From Silvimonas soli (GTDB lineage Bacteria; Pseudomonadota; Gammaproteobacteria; Burkholderiales; Chitinibacteraceae): a stretch of DNA of 64,000 bases. How positions within the stretch are numbered: the first letter of the stretch is position 1; every line of letters starts with the position of its first letter. The notes beneath the pieces are model-generated. The model made no database searches. It was not told the origin of the DNA and was given only the letters and a program-made list of their open reading frames with translations. The DNA lies in assembly GCF_030035605.1 (NCBI RefSeq), contig NZ_CP106736.1, positions 2,418,001-2,482,000 on the forward strand. Reading direction: 5' to 3'. The position numbers and the translations under genes were made by a program. This document shows, in pieces, positions 43,201 through 51,540 of this stretch.

Positions 43201-45963
43201 CGGCTGAAAGGGCTGGCCGTGGATCTGGTGATTCTGAACGAAGACCACGCCGGTTATCGCCAGCAATTGCAGGAACAGATCATGGGGCTGATCTCCGCCG
43301 GGATCGAAGCCAATATTGCCGATCGCCCGGGCGGCGTGTTTGTGCGCAATGGGGAGCAAATGGCGCCCGAAGACCGTACGCTATTGCAATCGGTGGCGCG
43401 CATCATCATCACCGATAGCCGTGGCAGTTTGCAGGATCAAGTAACCCGCCGTGGCGCCTTGCTGGCCACACCTCCGGCCTTGCTGGCAGGCCCGGTTAGT
43501 AGCGACAGCGCCGGGCAAACCCCGTCGCGGCGCGGCACCAGCGATCTGGCCATTTTTAACGGCACCGGTGGCTTTGCCGCAGACGGGCGTGAGTATGTGA
43601 TTGTCACCAATGGCAACCAGCGCACGCCCGCGCCATGGTGCAATATTCTGGCCAATGCCGATTTCGGCACGGTGATCTCGGAAAGCGGCTCGGCTTATAC
43701 CTGGCGTGGCAACGCCCATGAATTCCGGTTAACGCCCTGGTATAACGACCCGGTCCAGGACACTGGCGGCGAAGCGTTCTACCTGCGGGATGAAGAAACC
43801 GGCAAGGTCTGGTCGCCCGCGCCATTGCCGTGCCGCGGTACCGGTGAATACATCACCCGCCATGGCTTTGGCTACAGCGTATTCGAGCATGAAGAAAACG
43901 GCATCCGCAGCGAATTGACGATCTTTGTGGCGCTCAATGCCCCGGTCAAGTTCTCCAGGTTGCGGGTGAGCAATGTATCTGGCCGCACCCGCAAACTCTC
44001 GGCCACCGGCTACGTGGAATGGGTGCTGGGCGATCTGCGCCCAAAAACCGCGCCTTATGTGGTGACCGAAATCGCCGCCGATAACGGAGCGCTGCTGGCC
44101 CGCAACAGCTACAGCAGTAGTTCGGGTACCCAGGTCGCTTTCTTTGATGTGGATGACCCGCTGCGCGAAGTAACCTGCGACCGGCGTGAATTTATTGGAC
44201 GCAATGGCTCGCATGCTCGTCCTGCTGCGCTGGAACGCATCCGGTTGTCGGGCAAGGTCGGTGCAGCGCTCGACCCCTGCGGCGCGATCCAGGTACCGTT
44301 CGGGCTGGTGGATGGCCAGGAGCGCGAAATCACCTTCCGCCTGGGCGCGGGGCGCGATCTGAACGAGGCCACCGAGCTGGTTCAGCGCTTGCGTGGTGCC
44401 ACTGTGGCCGCCGATACCCTGGATGCAGTGCACGAATACTGGCGCCACACGTTAGGCGCGGTGCAAGTGCAAACGCCAGATCCGGCGATCAACCTGCTGG
44501 CCAATGGCTGGCTGGTTTATCAGGTACTTGCATGCCGCTTGTGGGGCCGTAGCGGGTATTACCAGTCCGGCGGCGCCTATGGATTCCGTGACCAGATTCA
44601 GGACACCATGGCGCTGGTCCATGCCGAACCGCAGCGCATGCGCGAGCATCTGATCCTGTGCGCCAGCCGCCAGTTTGCCGAAGGCGACGTGCAGCACTGG
44701 TGGCATCCACCCACCGGTGCGGGCGTGCGTACACGCTGTTCGGATGACTATCTGTGGTTGCCCATGGCGCTGTGCCGTTATATCGAAGTGACCGGTGATA
44801 TCGGCGTGCTTGATGAAAAAGCACCCTATCTGCAAGGCCGTTTGCTGAATCCCGACGAAGAATCCTGGTACGACCAGCCGGGCGTGAGCGATCTGCACGA
44901 AACCTTGTATCAGCATGGCGTTCGGGCCGTTCTGCACGGCTTGCGCTTTGGCCCGCATGATCTGCCATTGATGGGCTCGGGTGACTGGAACGACGGCATG
45001 AATCTGGTCGGCGACAAAGGCGTGGGCGAGAGCGTCTGGCTGGGCTTTTTCTTGTACGAAGTGCTCAATCAATACGGCGCGCTGGCGCGGCGGCATGGCG
45101 ATATCGGCTTTGCCGAACGTTGCGCCAATGAGGCGGAACAACTGCAGCGCTCACTGGAAACGCATGCCTGGGACGGCAACTGGTATCGCCGCGCCTGGTT
45201 TGACGACGGCACGCTGCTGGGCACGGTCACCAACGATGAATGCCGCATCGATTCGATCGCGCAAAGCTGGTCGGTCCTGTCGGGCGCAGCCGGCAGCGAG
45301 CGGGCGCAGCGGGCTATGCAGTCGCTAGACGAAAACCTGGTCCGCCGCGAAGACAAGCTGATCCAGTTGCTCGAACCGCCATTCGACAAAGGCACGCTGG
45401 AACCGGGCTATATCAAAGGCTACGTGCCAGGCGTGCGCGAAAACGGCGGCCAGTACACCCACGCCGCAGTCTGGGCGACCATGGCGTTTGCCCACCTGGG
45501 CGACGCCAAACGCGCTTGGGAGTTGATGGGCCTGATCAATCCGGTAAACCACGCACGCAACGCGGCGGAGGTGGCGAAATACAAGGTCGAACCGTATGTT
45601 GCCGCTGCCGATGTCTACGGCGTGGCGCCACATACCGGGCGCGGTGGCTGGACCTGGTACACCGGCTCGGCCGGTTGGATGTACCGGCTGGTAGTGGAGT
45701 CGTTGCTTGGCCTGCGCCGCGAGGGCGATACCTTGCGGTTGGTGCCCTGCTTGCCAGATGGTTGGCCGGGTTTTGATATGGACTACCGCTTTGGCGAGAC
45801 CACCTACCGCATCAGCGTGCTACGCGGCGACTCTGCCGTACTGACGCTGGATGGCGTGCGACAAGAGGGCGACGCGCTGCAGTTGGTGGATGACCGGCGC
45901 GAGCACAAAGTACAGGTGCAGGTGGTGGGTATCACCGCAGATGCTGGCGTGGCACCGTCGTAG
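37246..45963 (+). CDS. cyclic beta-1,2-glucan synthase (NdvB/Cgs type)
   Basis: 2905-aa inner-membrane enzyme that makes cyclic beta-1,2-glucans from UDP-glucose. Order of parts: N-terminal region; TM segments near residues 430-490; GT84 glycosyltransferase with ITLDTDTQLPRDAARQFIGT (near 648) and RRRSRWIRGDWQLASWLWP (near 798); TM clusters near 840-900 and 965-1010; glucoamylase-like domain; two carbohydrate-binding repeats; and a C-terminal GH94 phosphorylase with GSGDWNDGMN (near 2577) and GGWTWYTGSAGWMYR, which controls ring size. All catalytic motifs are present. I chose TTG 37246 because GGAGG lies eight bases upstream. Cyclic glucans act in osmotic adaptation and host interaction in rhizobia and Brucella. 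Confidence 0.9.
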   Translation: MALTGHSVFRQSGKILGKSSPRYDEDSLRDYAATEAPLRAELFSADQMERHGRTLGASHKIGEGYPADRLLARLAENEAILIDACRILTTTTNTSRLTPAGEWLLDNFYLIEEQIRTAKRHFPKGYGRGLPRLAGGESAGQPRVYEIALEAIAHGDGRWDPESLSRYVAAYQQASELTLGELWAIPIMLRLALIENLRRVSASIATGSADRNLADDWAGKMINAAEEDPKSLILLIADMARSDPPMGPTFVAELARRLQGQGAALALPLTWMEQLLAEQGQTIEQMVLAENRQQAANQLSISNSISSLRLLGATNWREFVETLSVVEQTLLNDPAGMYGHMDFATRDDYRHTIERTARRARMPESAVARRAIGLAAAATSDGPMIDSPIHVDRHAHVGFYLTGRGLYQLERDCQARLSLGLQFKRWFLRAPVSRYVGPITLITWALTGAMLLRAHSAGVHNWWMLALLGGALLASLSQLAVALVNLLATNIAIPRFLPRLDYSKGIPPELRTLVVVPAMLGSAAGVQSLVDDLEVRFLGNRDPNLHFALLTDFTDAASETLPEDAALLALATAHINDLNSQYPNQRGDTFFLFHRPRRWNASEGAWMGYERKRGKLAALNALLLEGKADEFSLVVGHTGVLSNVKYVITLDTDTQLPRDAARQFIGTMAHPLNHPRFDEKRQRVVEGYGILQPRVAESLPANGPSRYARLSGSEPGIDPYTRTVSDVYQDLFGEGSFIGKGIYDVATFEQSLAGRFPENRILSHDLLEGCYARSGLLSDVALYESSPSSYLSDMRRRSRWIRGDWQLASWLWPRVRQADGVRSKNPLTSLSRWKLLDNLRRSLVPLALLVLIGLGATVLPLPRIWLGTVLLVLWAPAVLSALIDLIRKPGEITWRQHLFTNSHLIWTQATQLALRLATLPHEAAVNTTAVVRTLWRVHVSRKHLLEWSTAESVSNAAKYDLVTFARAMWMGPALAIVIAVSAPIIDVSWLLFAALLAGLWLVSPLLAWWISQPPQPFATELDAEQTRLLHRTARKTWLFFETFVVAGEHWLPPDNFQEVPTGIIAHRTSPTNIGLALLANLTAYDFGYLPCGSLLERTTNTLNAMLTLERYRGHLYNWYDTRTMQPLAPRYVSTVDSGNLAGHLLTLRQGLLALPDEPVVHPRLWRGLSDGLGLVTIHWEGDPPAVLTSMQGVIASALVTPPTGPAAVYKVIAALTGQTDQLCSLIADVPETVDLQRAAASLQRQCFSTLNDIKSLMPWVTWSDAEIAAVPLLATMPLLRDIPGFGALAVDEWGMATPLAAQVIEASRQARDRLALMNALAVQALGLAQMDYGFLYDPSVHLLAVGYNVDDNRRDSGRYDLLTSENRLCNFVAIAQGQLPQESWFALGRLLTLVDNQPVMVSWSGSMFEYLMPMLVMPGYPETLLDTTCRAAVRAQIEYGKQCGVPWGISESGYNTTDAHLNYQYRAFGVPGLGLKRGLVDDLVIAPYATVMALMVAPQAACQNLQKLSAMGAEGAFGYYEAIDYTASRLPRGQRSALVRSFMAHHQGMSFLSLSYALLGQPMLRRFAADAQCQATMLLLQERVPKTIAVYARAGQFANSTVSAETGEASIREYDRPDTPMPEVQLLSNSRYHVMVNNAGSGYSRWKGMAVTRWQEDPTFDQLGVFCYLRDLESGLFWSATARPCGMLGEHFKAIFSEAHAEFHRHDQRYDVHSEIVVSPEDDIELRRMRITNRSRRKRVLEVTSYAEVVIAPANADNAHPAFSKLFVESEILPEQQAILCSRRPREQHEPRPFLLHLMAVHGADVDQFSCETDRSRFIGRGNTLAAPTALTATGNLSNTQGAVLDPIVSVRHHITLEPEATVTLDLVLGMSDTREGALGLIEKYRDRRLADRVFELAWTHNLVLLRQINANEADGQLYGRMAGAVLYANAAQRAEVTVLMNNRRGQSGLWGYAISGDLPIVLLRIADPGRIELVRQLVQAHAYWRLKGLAVDLVILNEDHAGYRQQLQEQIMGLISAGIEANIADRPGGVFVRNGEQMAPEDRTLLQSVARIIITDSRGSLQDQVTRRGALLATPPALLAGPVSSDSAGQTPSRRGTSDLAIFNGTGGFAADGREYVIVTNGNQRTPAPWCNILANADFGTVISESGSAYTWRGNAHEFRLTPWYNDPVQDTGGEAFYLRDEETGKVWSPAPLPCRGTGEYITRHGFGYSVFEHEENGIRSELTIFVALNAPVKFSRLRVSNVSGRTRKLSATGYVEWVLGDLRPKTAPYVVTEIAADNGALLARNSYSSSSGTQVAFFDVDDPLREVTCDRREFIGRNGSHARPAALERIRLSGKVGAALDPCGAIQVPFGLVDGQEREITFRLGAGRDLNEATELVQRLRGATVAADTLDAVHEYWRHTLGAVQVQTPDPAINLLANGWLVYQVLACRLWGRSGYYQSGGAYGFRDQIQDTMALVHAEPQRMREHLILCASRQFAEGDVQHWWHPPTGAGVRTRCSDDYLWLPMALCRYIEVTGDIGVLDEKAPYLQGRLLNPDEESWYDQPGVSDLHETLYQHGVRAVLHGLRFGPHDLPLMGSGDWNDGMNLVGDKGVGESVWLGFFLYEVLNQYGALARRHGDIGFAERCANEAEQLQRSLETHAWDGNWYRRAWFDDGTLLGTVTNDECRIDSIAQSWSVLSGAAGSERAQRAMQSLDENLVRREDKLIQLLEPPFDKGTLEPGYIKGYVPGVRENGGQYTHAAVWATMAFAHLGDAKRAWELMGLINPVNHARNAAEVAKYKVEPYVAAADVYGVAPHTGRGGWTWYTGSAGWMYRLVVESLLGLRREGDTLRLVPCLPDGWPGFDMDYRFGETTYRISVLRGDSAVLTLDGVRQEGDALQLVDDRREHKVQVQVVGITADAGVAPS

Positions 45964-45997
45964 CCCGGCGCCATATCCGGGCGGCGGCGGTTTTGGA

Positions 45998-46285
45998 TTA
46001 AACCAAGCTGTCCATGAACCGGGCCATTTCCACATCCAGTGCCGACAAGCCGTTGGCATCGTGCGTGGTGAGGGTGACTTCTACGCGGTTGTAGACATTG
46101 AACCACTCCGGGTGGTGGTTCATCTGCTCGGCTTTGAGGGCGACCCGGCTCATGAAGCCAAAGGCGGCGTTGAAGTCTTTGAAGCTGAACTTGCGGGTGA
46201 TGGCGTCGCGGTTGGCGACGGGTTGCCAGTCGGGCAGGGATTGCAGGGCCGTGGTGCGTTCGTCGGGGGGGAGTTGTTTGGTCAT
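45998..46285 (-). CDS. phhB: 4a-hydroxytetrahydrobiopterin dehydratase
   Basis: 95-aa pterin-4a-carbinolamine dehydratase that recycles the pterin cofactor of phenylalanine hydroxylase. The family core EQMNHHPEWFNVYNRVEVTL, then TTHDANGLSALDVEMARFMD is intact, including the active-site His pair. AAGGAG lies 11 bases before the ATG. phhA is about 0.8 kb upstream on the same strand, so they form a phh unit interrupted by a mosaic repeat. Confidence 0.94.
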   Translation of the reverse strand: MTKQLPPDERTTALQSLPDWQPVANRDAITRKFSFKDFNAAFGFMSRVALKAEQMNHHPEWFNVYNRVEVTLTTHDANGLSALDVEMARFMDSLV

Positions 46286-46320
46286 GGTGATGTGGGCTCC
46301 TTGTAATACCTAAGTGTATT

Positions 46321-47040
46321 AGTGCCTGCGGCACGGCGTTAAAGGCTTTAGATACCCGGTGGTGACCGGGAGCACGACACCTTTCTTTGCGTCGCCAAAG
46401 AAAGGTGTCCCAAAGAAAAGCGACCCCGAGCCGTCGCCCGGTTTGCAACCGGGTACCCTGCGCTATGCAAGATTGCCCCGGCGGGTGACGAACTAGCCCG
46501 TAAACGGGCGTCGGACAAGCGTCACCCGAAACCCCGGGTCAATCGTGCTTCGCTTGGCGCCTATCAGGGGAGGAAACGCACCCCGTCTGTTGGCCAGCGA
46601 TTGCGATTCAACTCTTGCCTGCTTTTGCCCGCCACCATTTCGTCAGTCCCAACCTCGGCGGTCCCCCTGGACGGGAATCCTGTCGGGTCGCCAGGCTGCC
46701 ATAGTGAACGTAGCCGCTGGATTCCCGCCTTCGCGGGAATGACGATGTTATGGGTACGCCCAAAGGTCTTGCAGTTGCTGTTGCCGAAGGCATACCAACC
46801 CCGCGACTTACGCCGACCGAGAGATGGAGACCCAGGTTCCGACCGACCGAGGGAACGACGGAGCCGCGCAAAGAATCCTGGCCAACAAACGGTTTGCTTT
46901 GGCTTTTGACTTCGGGCCCCTTTGCGGCAGCGGGGTCGCGTTTTCTTTGGTTTCTTTCTTTTGGCGACGCAAAAGAAAGAAACGTGCTCCGCGGCACCAC
47001 GGGGTATCAAATGTCTTTAAAACCCGTGCCGAAGGCACTA
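46321..47040. repeat. 0.7-kb non-coding mosaic repeat, copy 1
   Basis: Ends are inverted: AGTGCCTGCGGCACGG at 46321 and CCGTGCCGAAGGCACT at 47024-47039. Inside each end lies a long palindromic block (CTTTCTTTGCGTCGCCAAAG near 46381; TTTCTTTTGGCGACGCAAAA near 46955) and ATACCCGG/CCGGGAGCAC. The interior has GTCGCCCGG...CCGGGTACCCTGCGC, CTAGCCCGTAAACGGGCGTC and the common GGATTCCCGCCTTCGCGGGA (near 46720). The same order, inverted, is found at 50654-51398. No gene in it has normal codon use. Confidence 0.7.
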
Positions 47041-47104
47041 ACAAAAAAAGCTTTTGAAGCCGTAGCCATCCCAGCAAGGTGGGTTGCTCTCACCCAACAC
47101 CCAA

Positions 47105-47995
47105 TCACGCATCCTCCGTCAACGCCCACCCCTCACCCGTCCCCCGATGAATCACCAAATCCCCATCCAGCACATCCCCAGCCGGGATCTCGTCTTTGTT
47201 GGCGATTTCCTCATAATACGGCGTGAAATCCGGCTCGGTCGCTTTGAACAACTGCTCAAAATTATCGATCACAAAATAGGTCTTCTGAAACGAATCATAG
47301 CGATACCGCGTTTTCATGATCCGCAGCAGATCGAACCCCAACCGGTTGGGGCTGTCGCTCTCCAGCGCGTACATAGACTCGGAGCCACTCGACAATATCC
47401 CCGCGCCATAAATGCGCAAACCGGCCGGGGTGTTGATCAGGCCAAACTCCACGGTAAACCAGTACAGCCGCGCCAGCATATCCAGCGAGCCCAGCGCCTG
47501 GGCCTTCACGCCGCCCTTGCCATAGGCCTGCACGTAATCGGCAAACACCGGGTTCATCAGCAATGGCACGTGGCCAAACAGGTCATGGAAGATGTCCGGT
47601 TCTTGCAGGTAATCCAGATTCTGCGGTTCGCGAATCCACCAGGTCACCGGAAAGCGCCGGTTAGCCAGGTGTTCAAAGAAAATATCGCCCGGAATCAGCC
47701 CGTGCACTGCCACCAACTGCCAGCCGGTCGCCTGCATCAGGTGCTGGTTTAGCTGCGTGAAGTCGGGAATACGTAACGGATCGACTTCTAGCTGTTGGAT
47801 GCCGTCCATGAACTCGTCACAGGCGCGACCAGGCAGCAGCGCAAGCTGACGGGCATACAGCTTGGCCCAAGTGGCGTGGTCTTCTTCGGTGTAGCGTTCC
47901 AGCGGCTGGCGCATGGTGTAGTCGGCCGCGTGCGTGAGCCCGGCGTTTTTACGCATGGTCACGTCGGGGGCGACGAATTCTTCGGTGTTGTCCAT
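47105..47995 (-). CDS. phhA: phenylalanine 4-monooxygenase
   Basis: 296-aa iron- and pterin-dependent enzyme that hydroxylates phenylalanine to tyrosine. The iron ligands are the two His of DIFHDLFGHVPLLMNP (near residue 137) and the Glu of LYWFTVEFGLI (near 180). RYRYDSFQKTYFVIDNFEQL near the C-terminus is also typical. Length suits the single-domain bacterial form without a regulatory domain. The start at 47995 follows GGAGCCGCTC. It is divergent from an Lrp-type regulator and upstream of phhB. Confidence 0.95.
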   Translation of the reverse strand: MDNTEEFVAPDVTMRKNAGLTHAADYTMRQPLERYTEEDHATWAKLYARQLALLPGRACDEFMDGIQQLEVDPLRIPDFTQLNQHLMQATGWQLVAVHGLIPGDIFFEHLANRRFPVTWWIREPQNLDYLQEPDIFHDLFGHVPLLMNPVFADYVQAYGKGGVKAQALGSLDMLARLYWFTVEFGLINTPAGLRIYGAGILSSGSESMYALESDSPNRLGFDLLRIMKTRYRYDSFQKTYFVIDNFEQLFKATEPDFTPYYEEIANKDEIPAGDVLDGDLVIHRGTGEGWALTEDA

Positions 47996-48141
47996 GAGCG
48001 GCTCCTGCGAGGCATGTGCATCTATGCATACAGTCTAAGTCGGGTAGGGTGCGCAGTTGGCGCAGAGTCGGCCCGATATTGCTGAGAAAATGCAGGATTC
48101 GTGCAATTATTTAGCATCATCTGCATGGAGTCTGCACAGAT

Positions 48142-48618
48142 ATGCTGGACAAGTTCGATTACCTGATTCTGGCCGAGTTGCAGCGTGACGCACGCGCTTC
48201 GCATCAGAGCCTGTCGCAGCAAGTGCCGTTGTCGCCATCGCAAATTGGCCGACGCATCCAGCGCATGGAAGAAACCGGGGTAATTCGCGGTTACCGTGTG
48301 GCGCTTGATCCCGAACTGCTGGGCTTGTCGGTGCAGGCGTTTGTCAGCGTGATTCTGGAGCGCCATGGCGAAGCGGCGATCCGTGAATTTGCCGCCGCCG
48401 TGCAAGCCATGCCCGAGGTGCTGGAAGGCCACGGCATTACCGGCGATGCGGATTACCTGCTGCGCGTGATCGTGCCCGATCTTCCCGCCTTGTCGCGCTT
48501 TGTCATGCACAAGCTCACCGGGCTGCCGGGCGTGCGCAGCGTGAAGTCCAGCGTGGCGCTGGACCCGGTCAAACGTACGGCGACACTGCCATTGCCCATG
48601 CCAGTGAGCAAGGCCTGA
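48142..48618 (+). CDS. Lrp/AsnC family regulator divergent from phhA
   Basis: 158-aa regulator beginning MLDKFDYLILAELQRDARAS. The HTH is LSQQVPLSPSQIGRRIQRME and the C-terminal RAM domain covers VQAFVSVILERHGEAAIREF to the end. The divergent pairing with phhA over a 146-base gap suggests control of phenylalanine hydroxylation in response to aromatic amino acids, as known for related regulators. The gap has several TGCA-containing repeats (48091-48140) that may be binding sites. Confidence 0.9.
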   Translation: MLDKFDYLILAELQRDARASHQSLSQQVPLSPSQIGRRIQRMEETGVIRGYRVALDPELLGLSVQAFVSVILERHGEAAIREFAAAVQAMPEVLEGHGITGDADYLLRVIVPDLPALSRFVMHKLTGLPGVRSVKSSVALDPVKRTATLPLPMPVSKA

Positions 48619-48789
48619 CTCTGCCGGTTTGGCCGACTGCAGCTTGTACGCACTTGAAACACGGCCGCTGTTGACGCTCTTGCCGCCGCCGCTTTACCGT
48701 CTTCAGCTTGCCGTTGTCATAGCGACTGGCCCTACCCGGTGCCGCGCTTGATCTGGCTTACCCAACCACTTTCCAAAGAGAGATCGTCG

Positions 48790-50571
48790 ATGCTCACAAG
48801 GCCTCGTGCGGGATTGCTCGCGCTTATGTTTGTTACCCCGTTCAGTTTTGCCAACCAGCCCGCTTGGGTCGTGCGCAGTAACGAGCTGGCACAGCCCGTG
48901 TTGCAAGCCCAGGCGCGTTATTCGCCGGAGCAAGCATCGGCCAACGGTCAGGAAGAATTCGATACTGCGGTGGCCGATCTGGGGCCGCATCTGTACGAGC
49001 GGCGCAAGGCGGATTCCGACAAATTGCTGCTTAAACTCAAGGCCGAGCGGACGGTCGAAACCGACCCGAAAGTGCGCGAGGATCTGGATATCCTGATCGG
49101 TGCGGTCAAAGACGACGAGCAAACACAGCTGCTGCAGCGGCAGAATCTGTTGCAGTTCATTAATGTGGCACAGGTGGTTTACTACGGGCTGGATGCGGTG
49201 CTGGAACCGCGCAACAAGCCAGAACGCCAAGCCAAAGCGCTGGTCCGCCTCAATCGTTATGCCGGGCTGGAGCCGGGTTATCGTCCGCTGGCGGACCTGG
49301 CGCGCGAACGCACTGAGGATGATCTCAAACGGCATGGTCTGACCGGACCATATATTGAAGACATCAAGCAGCAACTGGAAAACACCGACGCGATGCTTAA
49401 AGGCATCCGCGAAGACTTCACCAACGCCAAGGTCAAGGGTTGGGAGCAACCCTACGCCGCGCTGGAACAACAATTGCACGCCTATACCGAGTGGGCCCGC
49501 CAGGCGGTGCTGCCACGTGCCCGTAATGAGGCGCGACAACCACCGGCCATCTACGCCGATGAACTCAAGCAGGTTGGGGTGCCGATTGGTCCGGATGAAC
49601 TGATCCAGCGCGCCGGGGCGGATTACCAGGAAGTGCTGGGCCAGATGAACGCCGTAGCGGGGCGCATCGCCGCCGAACAGCATTTGCCTTCCAGTGATTA
49701 CCGCGATGTGATCCGCATGCTCAAAAAGCAGCAGATTGCCCCGGCCGACATGTTGCCGCACTACGAAAGTCGTTTGAAACAGATTGAAGCCATCATCCGC
49801 CGTGAGCATCTGGTGACTTTGCCTGCACGCGAAGCACACATCCGGCTGGCGACCGAGGCTGAATCGGCCAGTGTCGGCTCGCCGTTCATGAACCCGCCCC
49901 GCTTGATTGGCAATACCGGCGAATACGGCGAATTTGTGATTACGGTAACCAACCCGCACGCTCAGTCCGACGCCAAAATGGATGACGACACCCATCAGGC
50001 CGCATCCTGGACGCTAACCGCTCACGAAGCCCGCCCCGGTCACGAATTGCAGTTTGATTCGATGGTGGAAAAAGGCACCTCCATCGCCCGCGCCATCTTT
50101 GCCGAAAACAGCGCCAACGTGGAAGGCTGGGCGGTGTATTGCGAAGCCATGATCGAACCCTACATGCCGCTGGATGGACAACTGATCTCGTTGCAGTCGC
50201 GCCTGTTGCGCGTGGCCCGCGCTTTCCTCGACCCTATGGTCAACACCGGTCGCATCACCCCCGCGCGCGCCAAGCAGATGTTGATAGATGACGTTTTGAT
50301 GTCCGAACCCACTGCCCAATCGGAAATTGATCGCTACGCTTTTTCCAGCCCGGCACAGGCGACGGCTTATTACTACGGCTATACCCAACTGCGCAGCCTG
50401 CTGACGCAAACCCAACTGGCGTTGGGTAAGGGGTTTAATTTGCAGGCATTCAACGACTTTATTGTTGACCAGGGTTTGTTGCCGCCGACTTTGCTCAAGC
50501 TGGCGATTGAACAGGAGTTTGTGCCGGAGCAGTTGGCTTTGATGGCGAAGGGGAAGGTGGCGGGGAAGTGA
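48790..50571 (+). CDS. DUF885 family protein (putative metallopeptidase), secreted
   Basis: 593-aa protein with a probable signal peptide (MLTRPRAGLLALMFVTPFSF, then A). The DUF885 hallmark TAHEARPGHELQFDSM near residue 411, with a downstream SANVEGWAVYCEAMIEPYMP (Glu), gives a zinc site of HExxxxH form like gluzincin carboxypeptidases. YAFSSPAQATAYYYGYTQLR is also conserved. Substrate is unknown, probably peptides in the periplasm. I chose the ATG at 48790 since the signal peptide starts there. Confidence 0.86.
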   Translation: MLTRPRAGLLALMFVTPFSFANQPAWVVRSNELAQPVLQAQARYSPEQASANGQEEFDTAVADLGPHLYERRKADSDKLLLKLKAERTVETDPKVREDLDILIGAVKDDEQTQLLQRQNLLQFINVAQVVYYGLDAVLEPRNKPERQAKALVRLNRYAGLEPGYRPLADLARERTEDDLKRHGLTGPYIEDIKQQLENTDAMLKGIREDFTNAKVKGWEQPYAALEQQLHAYTEWARQAVLPRARNEARQPPAIYADELKQVGVPIGPDELIQRAGADYQEVLGQMNAVAGRIAAEQHLPSSDYRDVIRMLKKQQIAPADMLPHYESRLKQIEAIIRREHLVTLPAREAHIRLATEAESASVGSPFMNPPRLIGNTGEYGEFVITVTNPHAQSDAKMDDDTHQAASWTLTAHEARPGHELQFDSMVEKGTSIARAIFAENSANVEGWAVYCEAMIEPYMPLDGQLISLQSRLLRVARAFLDPMVNTGRITPARAKQMLIDDVLMSEPTAQSEIDRYAFSSPAQATAYYYGYTQLRSLLTQTQLALGKGFNLQAFNDFIVDQGLLPPTLLKLAIEQEFVPEQLALMAKGKVAGK

Positions 50572-50653
50572 CGGGGTATTCCCGGGAAGAGGCTGCAGGT
50601 GCGTGGCCTCTGTTAGCTTGGCGGTAACTTGGAAATCGAAAGCTTGTTTGGTT

Positions 50654-51398
50654 AGTGCCTTCGGCACGGATGTGAAAGGCGTTTGATACCCGGGGGTGCC
50701 CGGGAGCACAACACCTTTCTTTGCGTCGCCAAAGAAAGGTGTCCCAAAGTCCCGCAGAGTGGGATAGCAAAAGGCGACCCGGGTGCAAGCACCTGACGGG
50801 GCCCAAGGTCAAAAGCCGAAACAAACAGACTGTCTGCCTGGTGTCTTTGCGCGACTACGTCGTTCCCTCGGTCGGAGCCTGGGTCTCCGACTCTCGGGCG
50901 GCGTGGTTTGCTGGGTGGAATGCTGGGGTCAGTTGCAACAGCAACAGCAACAGCAACAGCAATAGTGGGTGTCCAACCAGCTCGTCATTCCCGCGAAGGC
51001 GGGAATCCAGCTGCTACGTTCACCATGACAGTCCCGGCGGCCCCATCGGATTACCGTCAAGGGGGCCGCCTAGGCCGGGAATGACGAAATGGTGGTGGAC
51101 AAATGGTGGGCGAGGAATTGAATCGTAATCGGCGGCCAACAGAGGATTTGTTTTTCTTACCCTGAAGTCGCCAAGCGAAGCATGATTGCCCGGGTTTCGG
51201 GGCCCCACTGTTTGACGCCCGTTTACGGGCTAGTTGGGCACCCGCCGGGGCAATCTTGCATAGCGCAGGGTACCCGGTCGCAGACCGGGCGACGGCTTGG
51301 GGTCGGCTTCTTTTTGGTTTCTTTTTCTTGGCGACGCAAGAAAAAGAAACGTGCTCCCGGCACCCCGGGTATCAAAACCAAGCCGTGCCGAAGGCACT
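50654..51398. repeat. 0.7-kb non-coding mosaic repeat, copy 2 (inverted relative to copy 1)
   Basis: Left end AGTGCCTTCGGCACGG at 50654, right end CCGTGCCGAAGGCACT ending at 51398. It shares with copy 1 the CTTTCTTTGCGTCGCCAAAG block, the GACGCCCGTTTACGGGCTAG block (near 51215) and GCAATCTTGCATAGCGCAGG (near 51250), all in reverse orientation. Also present are ATTCCCGCGAAGGCGGGAAT (near 50987) and a (GCAACA)n run at 50935-50962. A GTAGCCCGGATG element follows at 51406. No real gene is seen in the 970-base gap 50572-51540. Confidence 0.7.
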
Positions 51399-51540
51399 CA
51401 AGCATGTAGCCCGGATGAAGCGTAGCGAGAATCCGGGGTTGCAATGCTTCAATTGGCCACTGCTCGTGCCTTTGTCAGGTATGGCAATCCCGGATTGCTC
51501 CCCGAATTCAAGCCACGAGCTACTGGCAGACCTCATGAAC

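Noticed and set aside
46545..47226. Several short frames inside the mosaic repeats (46564-47226 and 50721-51409)
   Set aside because: They arise from palindromic repeat DNA, occur in several frames of both strands and have no start signals.
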